Below are positions 54,098 through 62,942 of a stretch of DNA of 64,000 nt, one piece after another. A program made the translations under genes and the position numbers. The stretch comes from Sunxiuqinia sp965372405 (GTDB lineage: Bacteria > Bacteroidota > Bacteroidia > Bacteroidales > Prolixibacteraceae). Positions within the stretch are counted from its first letter, which is position 1; every line of letters starts with the position of its first letter. The notes beneath the pieces were generated by a model. That model did no database searches. It saw only the letters and a program-made list of their open reading frames with translations, and was not told the DNA's origin. The stretch lies in assembly GCA_965372405.1 (NCBI GenBank), contig CBDVCE010000019.1, positions 1 through 64,000 of the forward strand, read 5' to 3'.

Positions 54098-57000
54098 TTA
54101 AAATTTAAGGTTTACAGCAAACGTTATTGATCGAATATAAGGCGCAGACCTCATCTGAAGCGGATTCGCCGCAGCATTATTACTAATGATTGGATTAATA
54201 TTGTCAGGCATAGAGTTGTACAATAACCCAAGATCTCTTCCAGTTAATGAAAAGTTTGCACTTTTTACAAATGTCTTTTGCAAAAGACTAGGTGGTAGAG
54301 AATAAGAAACCGAAAGTTCTCTCAGACCAACCCAACTTTGTTCAAAAACACCAGTAATTGGAGTACCTGTACTTGCTGATGTATGTCTGTAAATATAACC
54401 AGACCAATGAGTAGGCTCAACTAAACCGGCATCGTATGCTTGCAGATATGACATACCCCCAACATCAACCTGTGTTCTGTTATCACTAGGTCCCATTGTA
54501 ATTTTTGTTCCATCAGGAAATACACCTTCAGGAATATATCCATCAACATAAGTTGTACCGTAAACGTTTTGGCCCTGACCTTCACTAACCCATGTGATAC
54601 CACCTTGCGATGCATCCCTGTTTGGTAAAGACATTTCCAATACTCCCTGATGCATACCATATCTGGCATCAGCAGAATAAATTTCACCACCAAAGCGGGC
54701 ATCAAATATTGCATTCACGCGGAATCTCTTGTATCGAATTGAGGTATTGAAACCACCGTACCAATCGGCTTGCATATTTCCCATCACATGAAGAGAATCT
54801 TTATTTGCAATACCTGGCATATAGGCAACAGCCCAACCATTTCTGTTCCAAAGAATTGGAATGTCATGATTTTCAGTATTTACTCCATCATATGGTTTAT
54901 AACCTCTACGAGTTACCAAATCTCCGTAATTTCCACCTACGTATGCATATGCTGCAGTACCGGCATTACTATCATCAGGGTTTCCATAAAGCTTGAATTC
55001 ATTGATTCCATCAGCAAGTTCAATGATTTTATCACGGTTGTGAGTCCAGTTAACACCAACATCCCATGAGAAATCTCTATTATCGATAACTTTAAAATTC
55101 AATGCCAGCTCAATACCTTCATTCTGTAGGTTACCTGCATTAATCAACTGAGCACTAATACCTGACTCACTTGGAACAGGTAAGCTAATAATCTGGTTGT
55201 AGTTATTATCTCTGTAATAAGCAGCATCTAATCCAATTCGATCTCCCAAAATTCGAAGATCAACACCTGTTTCAAAGGAGTGCTTTTTCTCAGCAACAAG
55301 ATTAGGATTAATTGCAGTACCGTCTTCAAATCTAAACATTGTTAAATTTGGATTGGCATTAAAATTATCTGATTGAAATCCTGTAGAAAGACGGTAAGGA
55401 TTTGTATCGTTACCAACAATCGCATAAGAAGCTCTAAGCTTAAAAAATGAAACTAACTCAGGTAATTCAAATGTTTCACTAGCTACCCATGACAAACTTA
55501 CAGAAGGATAGGTAAATCCTGGAGATCCATGTCCATCGGGATATACAAGAGCTGAAGACCAGTCACGTCTAAATGTAGCATTCAAGTATAGATCATTTTT
55601 ATAAGCTACATTGAAATAGCCATAAACTGATTGAATCTGTTTATCAAACGATACCCTACCACTAGCACTTGCCGCATTTTTAGAGTTGCTTATTGAATAG
55701 AAATCACGTACTTTAAATCCACCACTTGTTGAAGCACTTGTCATTGTTGTTTTAGAATCCCAAAGTTCTGCACCCAAAACCATATCAAAAGCAATATCCT
55801 CATTTATCTTCTTGTCATAGAAAAGTTTTCCAGAGAAACTGTGTTGGAACTTTTCTGAGTGACTTAAGCTATATGTACCATTTAAACGAGTTTTATTATT
55901 TGCTCTGTTTTTTACTTCATTTGAAATAGTAAATTGATTAACATATCCTTCAATTGTTGCTCTAAGTCCCTTCGCAATAGCAAAATCAATATTGGCTTTA
56001 GCAACTAAAGAACCTTCTGTTCTTTGATTTTCATTTTCGAGCAGAGCCATCCATCTTTTGGAATAATTTGTGAACGTATAATTACCATCTGCAGGATAAG
56101 GAACTCCTCCATCAACATCCTGATAACTTTCTTTGTTACCAAACTTATTCACATCATAGTTACGTGGAAAACCATCATGAAACCAATCTGAATTAGAACC
56201 TGGATTTAATGCATTTTCGGACAAAGATCTCGTATAATGCATAATACCACCTACTGATAGTTTGTCTTTAATCAGATCCTGTGTTCCTTTGATGCTAATT
56301 GAGTTTTTACCAAAATCATTTCGTGGTGTAACACCCGTTTCTTTTGAATTTGAAAAAGACATACGGAAAGAATTACTTTCACCACCACCACTTACAGCAA
56401 CGTTGGTATTTCTAAGAATACCTGTATCATGCCAATCTTTAAAGTTATCAGGCTGAGCTACCCATTTAGCTCTCGAGCCATCAAAGTCAATAATTTCCTG
56501 ACCATCAAATTTTGGACCCCAACTTGCTGCACGCTCTTCGTATCCAGAAAATTGCATTGATGGCAATCCTGTTTCTTTATCGAAAGCAAAAAATGATTGC
56601 GTATCATGTTTGTCAGGTTTTTGGTTGGTGTATTTACTCATCCATACACCACTAAATCCTCCAGCAGTTAAACCAGAACCATATTCATTCTGAAAATCCG
56701 GAGTATCATATACATAACGCATTCCAATGGTTTGATTAACATCAACACCAATTCCAGATTGCTTTTTACCTGATTTGGTTGTTATCATTACAACACCATT
56801 AATGGCGCGTGATCCATAAAGAGCAGTCGCAGCAGCACCTTTCAATATTGAAAAGGATTCAAAGTCATCCGAATTTAAATTCTTCAACTGGTTTCCCCAG
56901 TCACTACCACTTGTTCCACTCACCTCGTTGTCCATAACAACTCCATCAACCACAAATATTGGTTGTGTATTTGTATTGAATGTTGAGTTACCCCTAATTG

Positions 57001-57823
57001 TAATTCTGGAACCGCCAAAAGTACCACCTGAGGTTGAGCTAATTTGCACACCCGCCGTTTTACCTTGCAAGGCATTTACAGGATTCACCTGTGCTGCTTT
57101 TATAAGCTCACTACCATCAATTTCAGTGACAGAATATCCAAGGGCTTTCTTCTCTCTTCTAATACCCAAAGCTGTTACTACTACTTCTTCAACGCCAATT
57201 GCGTCTTCTTCCAAAACAACATTGATAGTTACTTTTCCTTCTACAGATATTTCCTGTGTCTTCATTCCTACAAATGAAAAAACCAATATCCCATCGCCAG
57301 GAACATTTGTAATGTTATAATTTCCATCAAAATCAGTTACTGTTCCTTTTCCAGTTCCTTTTATTCCAATAGTAACTCCAGGAAGTGGAGCTCCAGTTGA
57401 ATCACTTACTTTTCCCGAAACTGGTTTTTGCTGATTAATGATATTCTTTTTATCTACATCATTTTTGATCAATAATACCTGCCTTTCTTTAATTGAAAAG
57501 CTTACTTCGGTATCTTCAAAAATTGACTCTAAAATATTAGAAATGCTTTTTTCTTCAATTTTCAAATCAACCTTACGGTCAACATCAATCATATTCCTAT
57601 TGTACAAGAAGTAGAAATCAGAAATTGTTTCAATTTCATCAAACACCTGTTCCAGACGTACATTAGTCATATCCAAAGAGAGCTTTGCCTGTTGTGAATA
57701 TGAATTCACGGCAAACGATTGAGATAATGAAATGATTACAATAAAAATAGTAAATCGCATCTTTCTAAACATTTTAAACAGGTCAATGTCATACATCAAC
57801 CATCGGTTCTGTTTTTTTTTCAT
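54098..57823 (-). CDS. SusC/RagA-family outer membrane protein with STN domain (locus D)
   Basis: A 1241-aa TonB-dependent transporter: signal peptide (FAVNSYSQQ, about residue 44), STN (about 48-115, VRLEQVFDEIETISDFYFLY, SISNILESIFEDTEVSFSI), carboxypeptidase-regulatory-like domain (SGKVSDSTGAPLPGVTIGIK), linker IGVEEVVVTALG, plug (QPIFVVDGVVMDN, RAINGVVMITTKSG), barrel ending in TFAVNLKF. It also starts with CAAATTT-ATGAAAAAA. Genes for sigma and FecR precede it. Confidence 0.96.
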   Translation of the reverse strand: MKKKQNRWLMYDIDLFKMFRKMRFTIFIVIISLSQSFAVNSYSQQAKLSLDMTNVRLEQVFDEIETISDFYFLYNRNMIDVDRKVDLKIEEKSISNILESIFEDTEVSFSIKERQVLLIKNDVDKKNIINQQKPVSGKVSDSTGAPLPGVTIGIKGTGKGTVTDFDGNYNITNVPGDGILVFSFVGMKTQEISVEGKVTINVVLEEDAIGVEEVVVTALGIRREKKALGYSVTEIDGSELIKAAQVNPVNALQGKTAGVQISSTSGGTFGGSRITIRGNSTFNTNTQPIFVVDGVVMDNEVSGTSGSDWGNQLKNLNSDDFESFSILKGAAATALYGSRAINGVVMITTKSGKKQSGIGVDVNQTIGMRYVYDTPDFQNEYGSGLTAGGFSGVWMSKYTNQKPDKHDTQSFFAFDKETGLPSMQFSGYEERAASWGPKFDGQEIIDFDGSRAKWVAQPDNFKDWHDTGILRNTNVAVSGGGESNSFRMSFSNSKETGVTPRNDFGKNSISIKGTQDLIKDKLSVGGIMHYTRSLSENALNPGSNSDWFHDGFPRNYDVNKFGNKESYQDVDGGVPYPADGNYTFTNYSKRWMALLENENQRTEGSLVAKANIDFAIAKGLRATIEGYVNQFTISNEVKNRANNKTRLNGTYSLSHSEKFQHSFSGKLFYDKKINEDIAFDMVLGAELWDSKTTMTSASTSGGFKVRDFYSISNSKNAASASGRVSFDKQIQSVYGYFNVAYKNDLYLNATFRRDWSSALVYPDGHGSPGFTYPSVSLSWVASETFELPELVSFFKLRASYAIVGNDTNPYRLSTGFQSDNFNANPNLTMFRFEDGTAINPNLVAEKKHSFETGVDLRILGDRIGLDAAYYRDNNYNQIISLPVPSESGISAQLINAGNLQNEGIELALNFKVIDNRDFSWDVGVNWTHNRDKIIELADGINEFKLYGNPDDSNAGTAAYAYVGGNYGDLVTRRGYKPYDGVNTENHDIPILWNRNGWAVAYMPGIANKDSLHVMGNMQADWYGGFNTSIRYKRFRVNAIFDARFGGEIYSADARYGMHQGVLEMSLPNRDASQGGITWVSEGQGQNVYGTTYVDGYIPEGVFPDGTKITMGPSDNRTQVDVGGMSYLQAYDAGLVEPTHWSGYIYRHTSASTGTPITGVFEQSWVGLRELSVSYSLPPSLLQKTFVKSANFSLTGRDLGLLYNSMPDNINPIISNNAAANPLQMRSAPYIRSITFAVNLKF

Positions 57824-57882
57824 AAATTTGTCAGTTTGTTTGTGGATTACTGTGTATAGCGCATAGTTCTACAATTTAATTT

Positions 57883-57919
57883 AACAGGGCGGTAGGTTCA
57901 GTACCTCCCTGTTTTTTTT
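57883..57919 (+). terminator. Hairpin with U-tract antisense to the locus D susC leader
   Basis: AACAGGGCGGTA (57883-57894) pairs with TACCTCCCTGTT (57902-57913), 12 bp with one mismatch, followed by eight T on the plus strand. No plus-strand gene precedes it, so it would end an RNA antisense to the susC leader. Confidence 0.6.
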
Positions 57920-57943
57920 AGTTCGTGTCAGTTCGATAATCTA

Positions 57944-58969
57944 TTAATTCAGCCACATCTCTACCCTTCTTTTGGCAAAAGTGTCATCTGCTTGTTTTTC
58001 TCTTTTGTTTATCATGTATTGAATTGGTGCAACTGTTGAGATCATTTTACAGATTTCATCCAGCGTTTCATCCTGAAAGGTAGCTCTGAATATTTCATTT
58101 TTCAGAGTTTCTCCATGAAGTACAATTTCAACATTGTATTTTCGCTCCAGTCTCCTGGCAATCTCCGACATTGGCTCATTTTTAAAAATCAATGTGCCAT
58201 CTTTCCAACTGGTGTATGCTTTTGCGTCAATCTTTCTTTTAGAGCGTTTATTTAATGTTTTATCATAAACAAACTGCTGATCAGGATTCATTTCACTAAC
58301 CTTCTTGTAGCGTTTATCCAAAACCTCCACTTTGCCATCTTCAAGAATTACTTCAGCCGTTTGTTCATCATCATAGCAAACAACATTAAACTTGGTTCCT
58401 AGAACCTTCACATTAAAATCGTTGGTAAGAACATAAAATGCATTTGATCTTTTATGCACAACATCAAACCATGCTTCGCCATTGAGTTCGACCGACCTGT
58501 TACGATTAAAATTGATTGGGTATTTTAATGACGCTCCACTATTCAGCCATCCTGATGTTCCATCTGGCAACATAAATTCAGTTCTTGAACCAACTGGTGA
58601 ATGAATCTCAACCCACGAATCGACAGAAGTAGCTTTTTCAATTGACAAATAGCCTAAAACAGCAATTGTAATTAAAGCAGGTAGTATTAAAACTGCTGCA
58701 ATTCTTGAAAAAACCTGGAAATAACTGTGTGTAGTATTAGATGTTTCAGATTTTGATAAACTTATTTTGTGATGTAATTTATCTAGTACCCGATTGAGCT
58801 TCTCGCTATTTTCGCCAGTAGCTTTTGTTTCACTCCAATCATCCGCCATCAGATTACTTAAAACTTCACCCTCACTCTTATTCTTAAAATGAGATGAAAT
58901 TGACAAATAATCATTGAATGAATATTTATTCTGAATAAAACGTGTAAATTTTTCTTTAATATTACTCAT
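57944..58969 (-). CDS. FecR-family anti-sigma factor (locus D)
   Basis: A 341-aa protein from the ATG at 58969 (MSNIKEKFTRFIQNK); longer starts to 59044 add an unlikely hydrophobic leader. One transmembrane helix (IAAVLILPALITIAVLGYLS), FecR domain (SPVGSRTEFMLPDGTSGWLNSGASLKYP in part, GEAWFDVVHKRSNAFYV) and DUF4974 (GTLIFKNEPMSEIARRLERKYNV) are visible. It is the partner of the sigma factor 102 bp upstream. Confidence 0.94.
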   Translation of the reverse strand: MSNIKEKFTRFIQNKYSFNDYLSISSHFKNKSEGEVLSNLMADDWSETKATGENSEKLNRVLDKLHHKISLSKSETSNTTHSYFQVFSRIAAVLILPALITIAVLGYLSIEKATSVDSWVEIHSPVGSRTEFMLPDGTSGWLNSGASLKYPINFNRNRSVELNGEAWFDVVHKRSNAFYVLTNDFNVKVLGTKFNVVCYDDEQTAEVILEDGKVEVLDKRYKKVSEMNPDQQFVYDKTLNKRSKRKIDAKAYTSWKDGTLIFKNEPMSEIARRLERKYNVEIVLHGETLKNEIFRATFQDETLDEICKMISTVAPIQYMINKREKQADDTFAKRRVEMWLN

Positions 58970-59071
58970 GCTATAGGTTATGTCCATTTCATGAGATTTT
59001 CCACTATTCGGAATTGAAAAAAAATGAAAAAAAATAAGACACAAGCTCTATGACACTAATAATCAGAAGAT

Positions 59072-59659
59072 TTAATCAGAAATAAACATGACAAAGAAAA
59101 GGAGACCTGCAAGCTTTTGTTTTTCAAGCTCATTCTGAATTTGTTTTTGAGCAGTACTTAACTGGTTTTCAACGGTATTTGGCGAGATATTAAGCTCTTG
59201 GGCAATCTGTTTAATCGAACTACCCTCATATTTTCGTTTTATAAAGACTTCTTTTCTGCGAGGTGGTAAATTATTAATAATACCCTCAACCTTCTCCAGC
59301 AAAAAACGATAATCAATTACTTTCTCTAAATTATTTTCAATTTCAAGATACTTATAAATCAAATCATCCTTAAAGGCATTCTCACTGGATTTTTTGTTGA
59401 AGTATTTTTTAATGATGTTGTAGGCAATTGTAAAAATGTACGAATTAAAAGAACTGTCAGGTTTTAATCCAGCTTTGTTATCCCAAATGTAAAGAAATAC
59501 TTCCTGCACAACCTCTTCTGCTTCTTCTGGTGATTTTAAATATTTAAGTGAAAAATTATACAGACGTTCTGAGTACTTATTGAATAAGTCATCAAAAGCT
59601 TTTGGGTTGCCTTTTTTAAGTTTACTTACTGCTGAAAAATCGATATTCGACAAGGTCAT
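59072..59659 (-). CDS. ECF RNA polymerase sigma factor (locus D)
   Basis: A 195-aa sigma-70-family factor with region 2 at about 15-85 (NPKAFDDLFNKYSERLYNF, EEAEEVVQEVFLYIWD) and region 4 at about 125-180 (NNLPPRRKEVFIKRKYEGSSIKQIAQELNI in part, SPNTVENQLSTAQKQI). It ends in a hydrophobic stretch (LAGLLFFVMFISD), as do many Bacteroidota PUL sigma factors. No TAnnTTTG box is seen in front of it. It is divergent from the fucosidase operon. Confidence 0.95.
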   Translation of the reverse strand: MTLSNIDFSAVSKLKKGNPKAFDDLFNKYSERLYNFSLKYLKSPEEAEEVVQEVFLYIWDNKAGLKPDSSFNSYIFTIAYNIIKKYFNKKSSENAFKDDLIYKYLEIENNLEKVIDYRFLLEKVEGIINNLPPRRKEVFIKRKYEGSSIKQIAQELNISPNTVENQLSTAQKQIQNELEKQKLAGLLFFVMFISD

Positions 59660-59915
59660 TAAGGGTTTGGTTTGTTTCTGTCGTACAATATAAGAATTTT
59701 TAAATTACCTATTTCTTATTACAATATACTACAAAATTCTGAGGTTTCCTTCACTTAGTCGGAACTGCACTATTTATCAAAATTTGATGTATTATCGCAA
59801 TCCGAAAAATTTATGCGATAAATGATTCTCTAATAAATATTAAATTATAAATTGCAATAAATCAATAGCTAAGCAATCAAACCAACACTATCCTGTACTA
59901 TATTGTCATGATATT

Positions 59916-59947
59916 TTGCAATCTGAATTGTTTTTCTACTATTTTTG
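59916..59947 (+). promoter_or_regulatory. Promoter of the fucosidase genes
   Basis: TTG at 59916-59918, 21-bp spacer, TATTTTTG at 59940-59947, matching the Bacteroidota promoter form. Transcription should start about 59954, some 24 bp before the GH29 ATG. The remainder of the 318-bp gap 59660-59977 shows no gene. Confidence 0.7.
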
Positions 59948-59977
59948 CCACAGCAATTAATTTTAACCTAATAACGC

Positions 59978-61453
59978 ATGAAAACACTACAACTACTTGC
60001 ATTTATTTTTATTACACTCAGTTCAGTTGCCCAGCAACACGAAATGTCCCAAAAGTATTTTCCTGAAACAGATCCATTAGTACTTGAAAAACTTGAACAA
60101 TGGCAGGATATGAAATTTGGATTGCTCATGCACTGGGGAACATACAGCCAGTGGGGAATTGTTGAATCATGGTCAATTTGCCCTGAAGACTATGGCTGGT
60201 GTCAACGAAAAAAGGGATCAAATCCTCAAAATTATTACGAATATGTAAAAGAGTACGAAGGACTAAAATCAACTTTCAACCCTACAAAGTTTGATCCTGA
60301 AAAATGGGCAAAGGCAGCAAAAGGCGCAGGAATGAAATACCTTGTTTTTACAACTAAGCACCATGATGGATTCTGTATGTTTGACTCCAAATACACAGAT
60401 TATAAGATCACAGACAAAGGCTGTCCGTTTAACACCAATCCGAAAGCCAATGTAACTAAAGAAGTTTTTGATGCTTTCAGAAGTGAAGGTTTGTGGGCTG
60501 GTGCTTATTTTTCAAAACCAGACTGGAACAACGAAAATTACTGGGATCCTTACTTTCCACCATTCAATAGAAATGTAAATTACGACCCTGAAGCCTATCC
60601 TGAAAAATGGGAGAAATTTGTACAATTTACTCATAACCAAATGTTGGAATTATGCACAGATTATGGCAAACTAGATATCATGTGGCTTGATGGAGGTTGG
60701 GTCGCTAAAGCAGAAAAAGAAGAAATTCAACATTCAATTGCAAGCAAAGCAATGAGTGCTTCTTCAGGATTCATTAAGTCTTATGCGGTTAACCAAGATA
60801 TTCGCATGAGTGAGCTTAAGCTTAAAATGAGAGAAAAACAGCCAGGATTAATTGTAGTTGATCGTGCTGTAGAAGGACCTAATCAAAATTACCTGACTCC
60901 TGAAAATAAAGTACCTGAAAAAGAACTACCATATCCTTGGGAATCATGCATTATAGCTGGCGGTGGCTGGTCATATACACACAATGCAAAATACATGACT
61001 GGCAAACAGGCCATTCACATGCTTATTGATATTGTTGCAAAAGGAGGAAACCTTCTTTACAATATTGCTCCTGGACCAGATGGAAGCTGGCAAGAAGATG
61101 CTTACAATTTACTTGAAGACATGGGAGATTGGATTGATGTAAACGGCGAAGCAATCTATTCTACTCGCTCAATTGCACCTTACAAAGAAGCCAACATCTG
61201 CTTCTCGAAGAAAAAAGACACCAACGATTTATATGCGATGTATCTGGCTGATGAAAACCAGAAACAACTTCCAGCTGAAGTCATGATTCATTCATTTCAA
61301 CCAAAAGCAGGAAGCAAAGTGTACCTATTGGGTTCTAAAAAATCATTAAAGTGGAAGAAATCAGGAAATGGAGTACTAATTAACGTACCAGCCTCCTTGC
61401 GTAAAAATCCACCATCAAAATATGCATGGGCATTTAAAATGACAATTAATTAA
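59978..61453 (+). CDS. GH29 alpha-L-fucosidase, secreted (first copy)
   Basis: A 491-aa exported enzyme (signal peptide ending SVAQQ, residue 19) that hydrolyses alpha-L-fucose from glycans by retention. GH29 blocks: MKFGLLMHWGTYSQWG (fucose-binding His), YLVFTTKHHDGFCMFDS (His-His), and the nucleophile Asp238 in IMWLDGGW. A C-terminal beta-sandwich (about 400-491) follows. Its acid/base is not assignable by eye, as is usual in GH29. It heads a plus-strand unit with a second GH29 and a PNGase-like gene. Confidence 0.94.
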   Translation: MKTLQLLAFIFITLSSVAQQHEMSQKYFPETDPLVLEKLEQWQDMKFGLLMHWGTYSQWGIVESWSICPEDYGWCQRKKGSNPQNYYEYVKEYEGLKSTFNPTKFDPEKWAKAAKGAGMKYLVFTTKHHDGFCMFDSKYTDYKITDKGCPFNTNPKANVTKEVFDAFRSEGLWAGAYFSKPDWNNENYWDPYFPPFNRNVNYDPEAYPEKWEKFVQFTHNQMLELCTDYGKLDIMWLDGGWVAKAEKEEIQHSIASKAMSASSGFIKSYAVNQDIRMSELKLKMREKQPGLIVVDRAVEGPNQNYLTPENKVPEKELPYPWESCIIAGGGWSYTHNAKYMTGKQAIHMLIDIVAKGGNLLYNIAPGPDGSWQEDAYNLLEDMGDWIDVNGEAIYSTRSIAPYKEANICFSKKKDTNDLYAMYLADENQKQLPAEVMIHSFQPKAGSKVYLLGSKKSLKWKKSGNGVLINVPASLRKNPPSKYAWAFKMTIN

Positions 61454-61478
61454 GAAACTGTTTAAGTAGATAAAATAT

Positions 61479-61532
61479 ATCATCATTGCGTTTCAACAGC
61501 TAGCGCTTCGCAATGATGATTACACTTTTTTC
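61479..61532 (+). terminator. Terminator between the two GH29 genes
   Basis: ATCATCATTGCG (61479-61490) and CGCAATGATGAT (61509-61520) pair perfectly over 12 bp, followed by TACACTTTTTT. It starts 26 bp after the first GH29 stop and 75 bp before the second GH29 start, so the second gene may be expressed less or from its own promoter. Confidence 0.8.
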
Positions 61533-61553
61533 ACCATATAGAATACACCAACT

Positions 61554-62885
61554 ATGAAAAAACTACTATTTACAATATTTGTCTTTGCCAGTTTTCTTTC
61601 TGTTGCTCAACAAAAAGACACGCTTCAATATGAACAAAAAATGCAGTGGTTTAAAGATGCTAAACTTGGAATCTTTATTCACTGGGGTTTATATGCTGTT
61701 AACGGCATTGACGAATCATGGTCATTCTTTAATGGCTATATTTCTCACGAAAATTACCTAAAACAAACGAAAGGGTTTACAGCAAAGCAGTATAAGCCAG
61801 AAAAATGGGCTGAACTAATCAAGATGAGTGGAGCAAAATATTCTGTTATCACTTCAAAGCATCACGATGGTTTTGCGCTATGGAATACGAAACATGGAGA
61901 ACTAAATGCTGTAAAAAGTTCTGCAGCAAAGCGTGATGTACTTACCCCATTTGTAAATGCACTTAGGAAGAATGACCTTAAAGTAGGAATTTACTATTCA
62001 CTACCCGATTGGTCATATAATGATTACACAGATTTTACCAAGGAAATTAAACGTTATAAGGCTGCAGATGAACCAAAGCGTTGGAATAAATTTCTTGACT
62101 ACTATCAAGGCCAGCTAAAAGAAATATCAAAAAACTACAATCCAGATTTGTACTGGTTTGACGGCGACTGGGAACACAATGCTGAAGAATGGCAAGCTCC
62201 ACAGGTCAGACAAATGCTTTTGGATAGAAATCCCAATACAATTATCAATTCAAGGCTACGTGGGCATGGCGATTATGCAACACCAGAACAAGGTATGCCA
62301 ATTACAAAACCAGAAAACAAATATTGGGAATTGTGTATGACCATGAATGATTCCTGGGGATTTCAGAAAAATGATAAAGATTATAAAACAACTGATCAGA
62401 TAATTGGAATTTTTGCTGATGTAATTGGTAATGGTGGAAATTTATTGCTAGACATTGGACCAAAAGCAGATGGATCTATTCCTAACCAACAGCAACAAAT
62501 TCTTGAAGGATTAGGTGAATGGACCAGCAAACACAAAGAAGCTATTTATGGAACAATCTCAGGTATTCCTAAAGAGCATTTCTATGGCCCAACAACCTTA
62601 TCAAAGGACAAGAAAACTCTTTACTTATTTGTAAAAGGAAATCCAAATGGGGAAATTGTTGTTCGTGGTTTAAAAAACAAGATTAACCGTATTTGGGTGG
62701 TAGGTGATGGAACCAAATTATCACATAAAGTTGTTGGAAAGGTATACTGGAGTCACTACCCAGGAATTACTTACATCCAAATTCCAGATCATGTTCTTGA
62801 CAAAAGAATGACTGTTCTTGCCCTTTTACTAGACAAGCCAGTTGAATTGTACCGTGAAGACGGTGCGGTTATTGAGAGTAATTAA
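61554..62885 (+). CDS. GH29 alpha-L-fucosidase, secreted (second copy)
   Basis: A 443-aa exported GH29 enzyme (signal peptide ending SVAQQ, about residue 19). Seen: KLGIFIHWGLYAVNGIDESW, YSVITSKHHDGFALWNT, and nucleophile Asp203 in LYWFDGDWEH. It is shorter and clearly diverged from the first copy, with a different binding-site loop (YATPEQGMPITK versus the first copy's EGPNQNYLTPENK), so linkage preference probably differs. The C-terminal domain is about 330-443. Confidence 0.94.
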   Translation: MKKLLFTIFVFASFLSVAQQKDTLQYEQKMQWFKDAKLGIFIHWGLYAVNGIDESWSFFNGYISHENYLKQTKGFTAKQYKPEKWAELIKMSGAKYSVITSKHHDGFALWNTKHGELNAVKSSAAKRDVLTPFVNALRKNDLKVGIYYSLPDWSYNDYTDFTKEIKRYKAADEPKRWNKFLDYYQGQLKEISKNYNPDLYWFDGDWEHNAEEWQAPQVRQMLLDRNPNTIINSRLRGHGDYATPEQGMPITKPENKYWELCMTMNDSWGFQKNDKDYKTTDQIIGIFADVIGNGGNLLLDIGPKADGSIPNQQQQILEGLGEWTSKHKEAIYGTISGIPKEHFYGPTTLSKDKKTLYLFVKGNPNGEIVVRGLKNKINRIWVVGDGTKLSHKVVGKVYWSHYPGITYIQIPDHVLDKRMTVLALLLDKPVELYREDGAVIESN

Positions 62886-62942
62886 CTCTTAATTATAAAT
62901 TGAGTTAACTGTAATCTCAAAAAAATAAAGCTGTAAATATTT

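Noticed and set aside
56928..57320. 130-codon plus-strand frame inside locus D susC
   Set aside because: Antisense to the regulatory and plug region of SusC, rich in Thr/Ser/Pro as expected for a shadow frame.
33108..59659. A single operon covering loci B, C and D
   Set aside because: Terminators at 42731-42771 and 52235-52271 and a promoter at 50484-50515 separate the loci.
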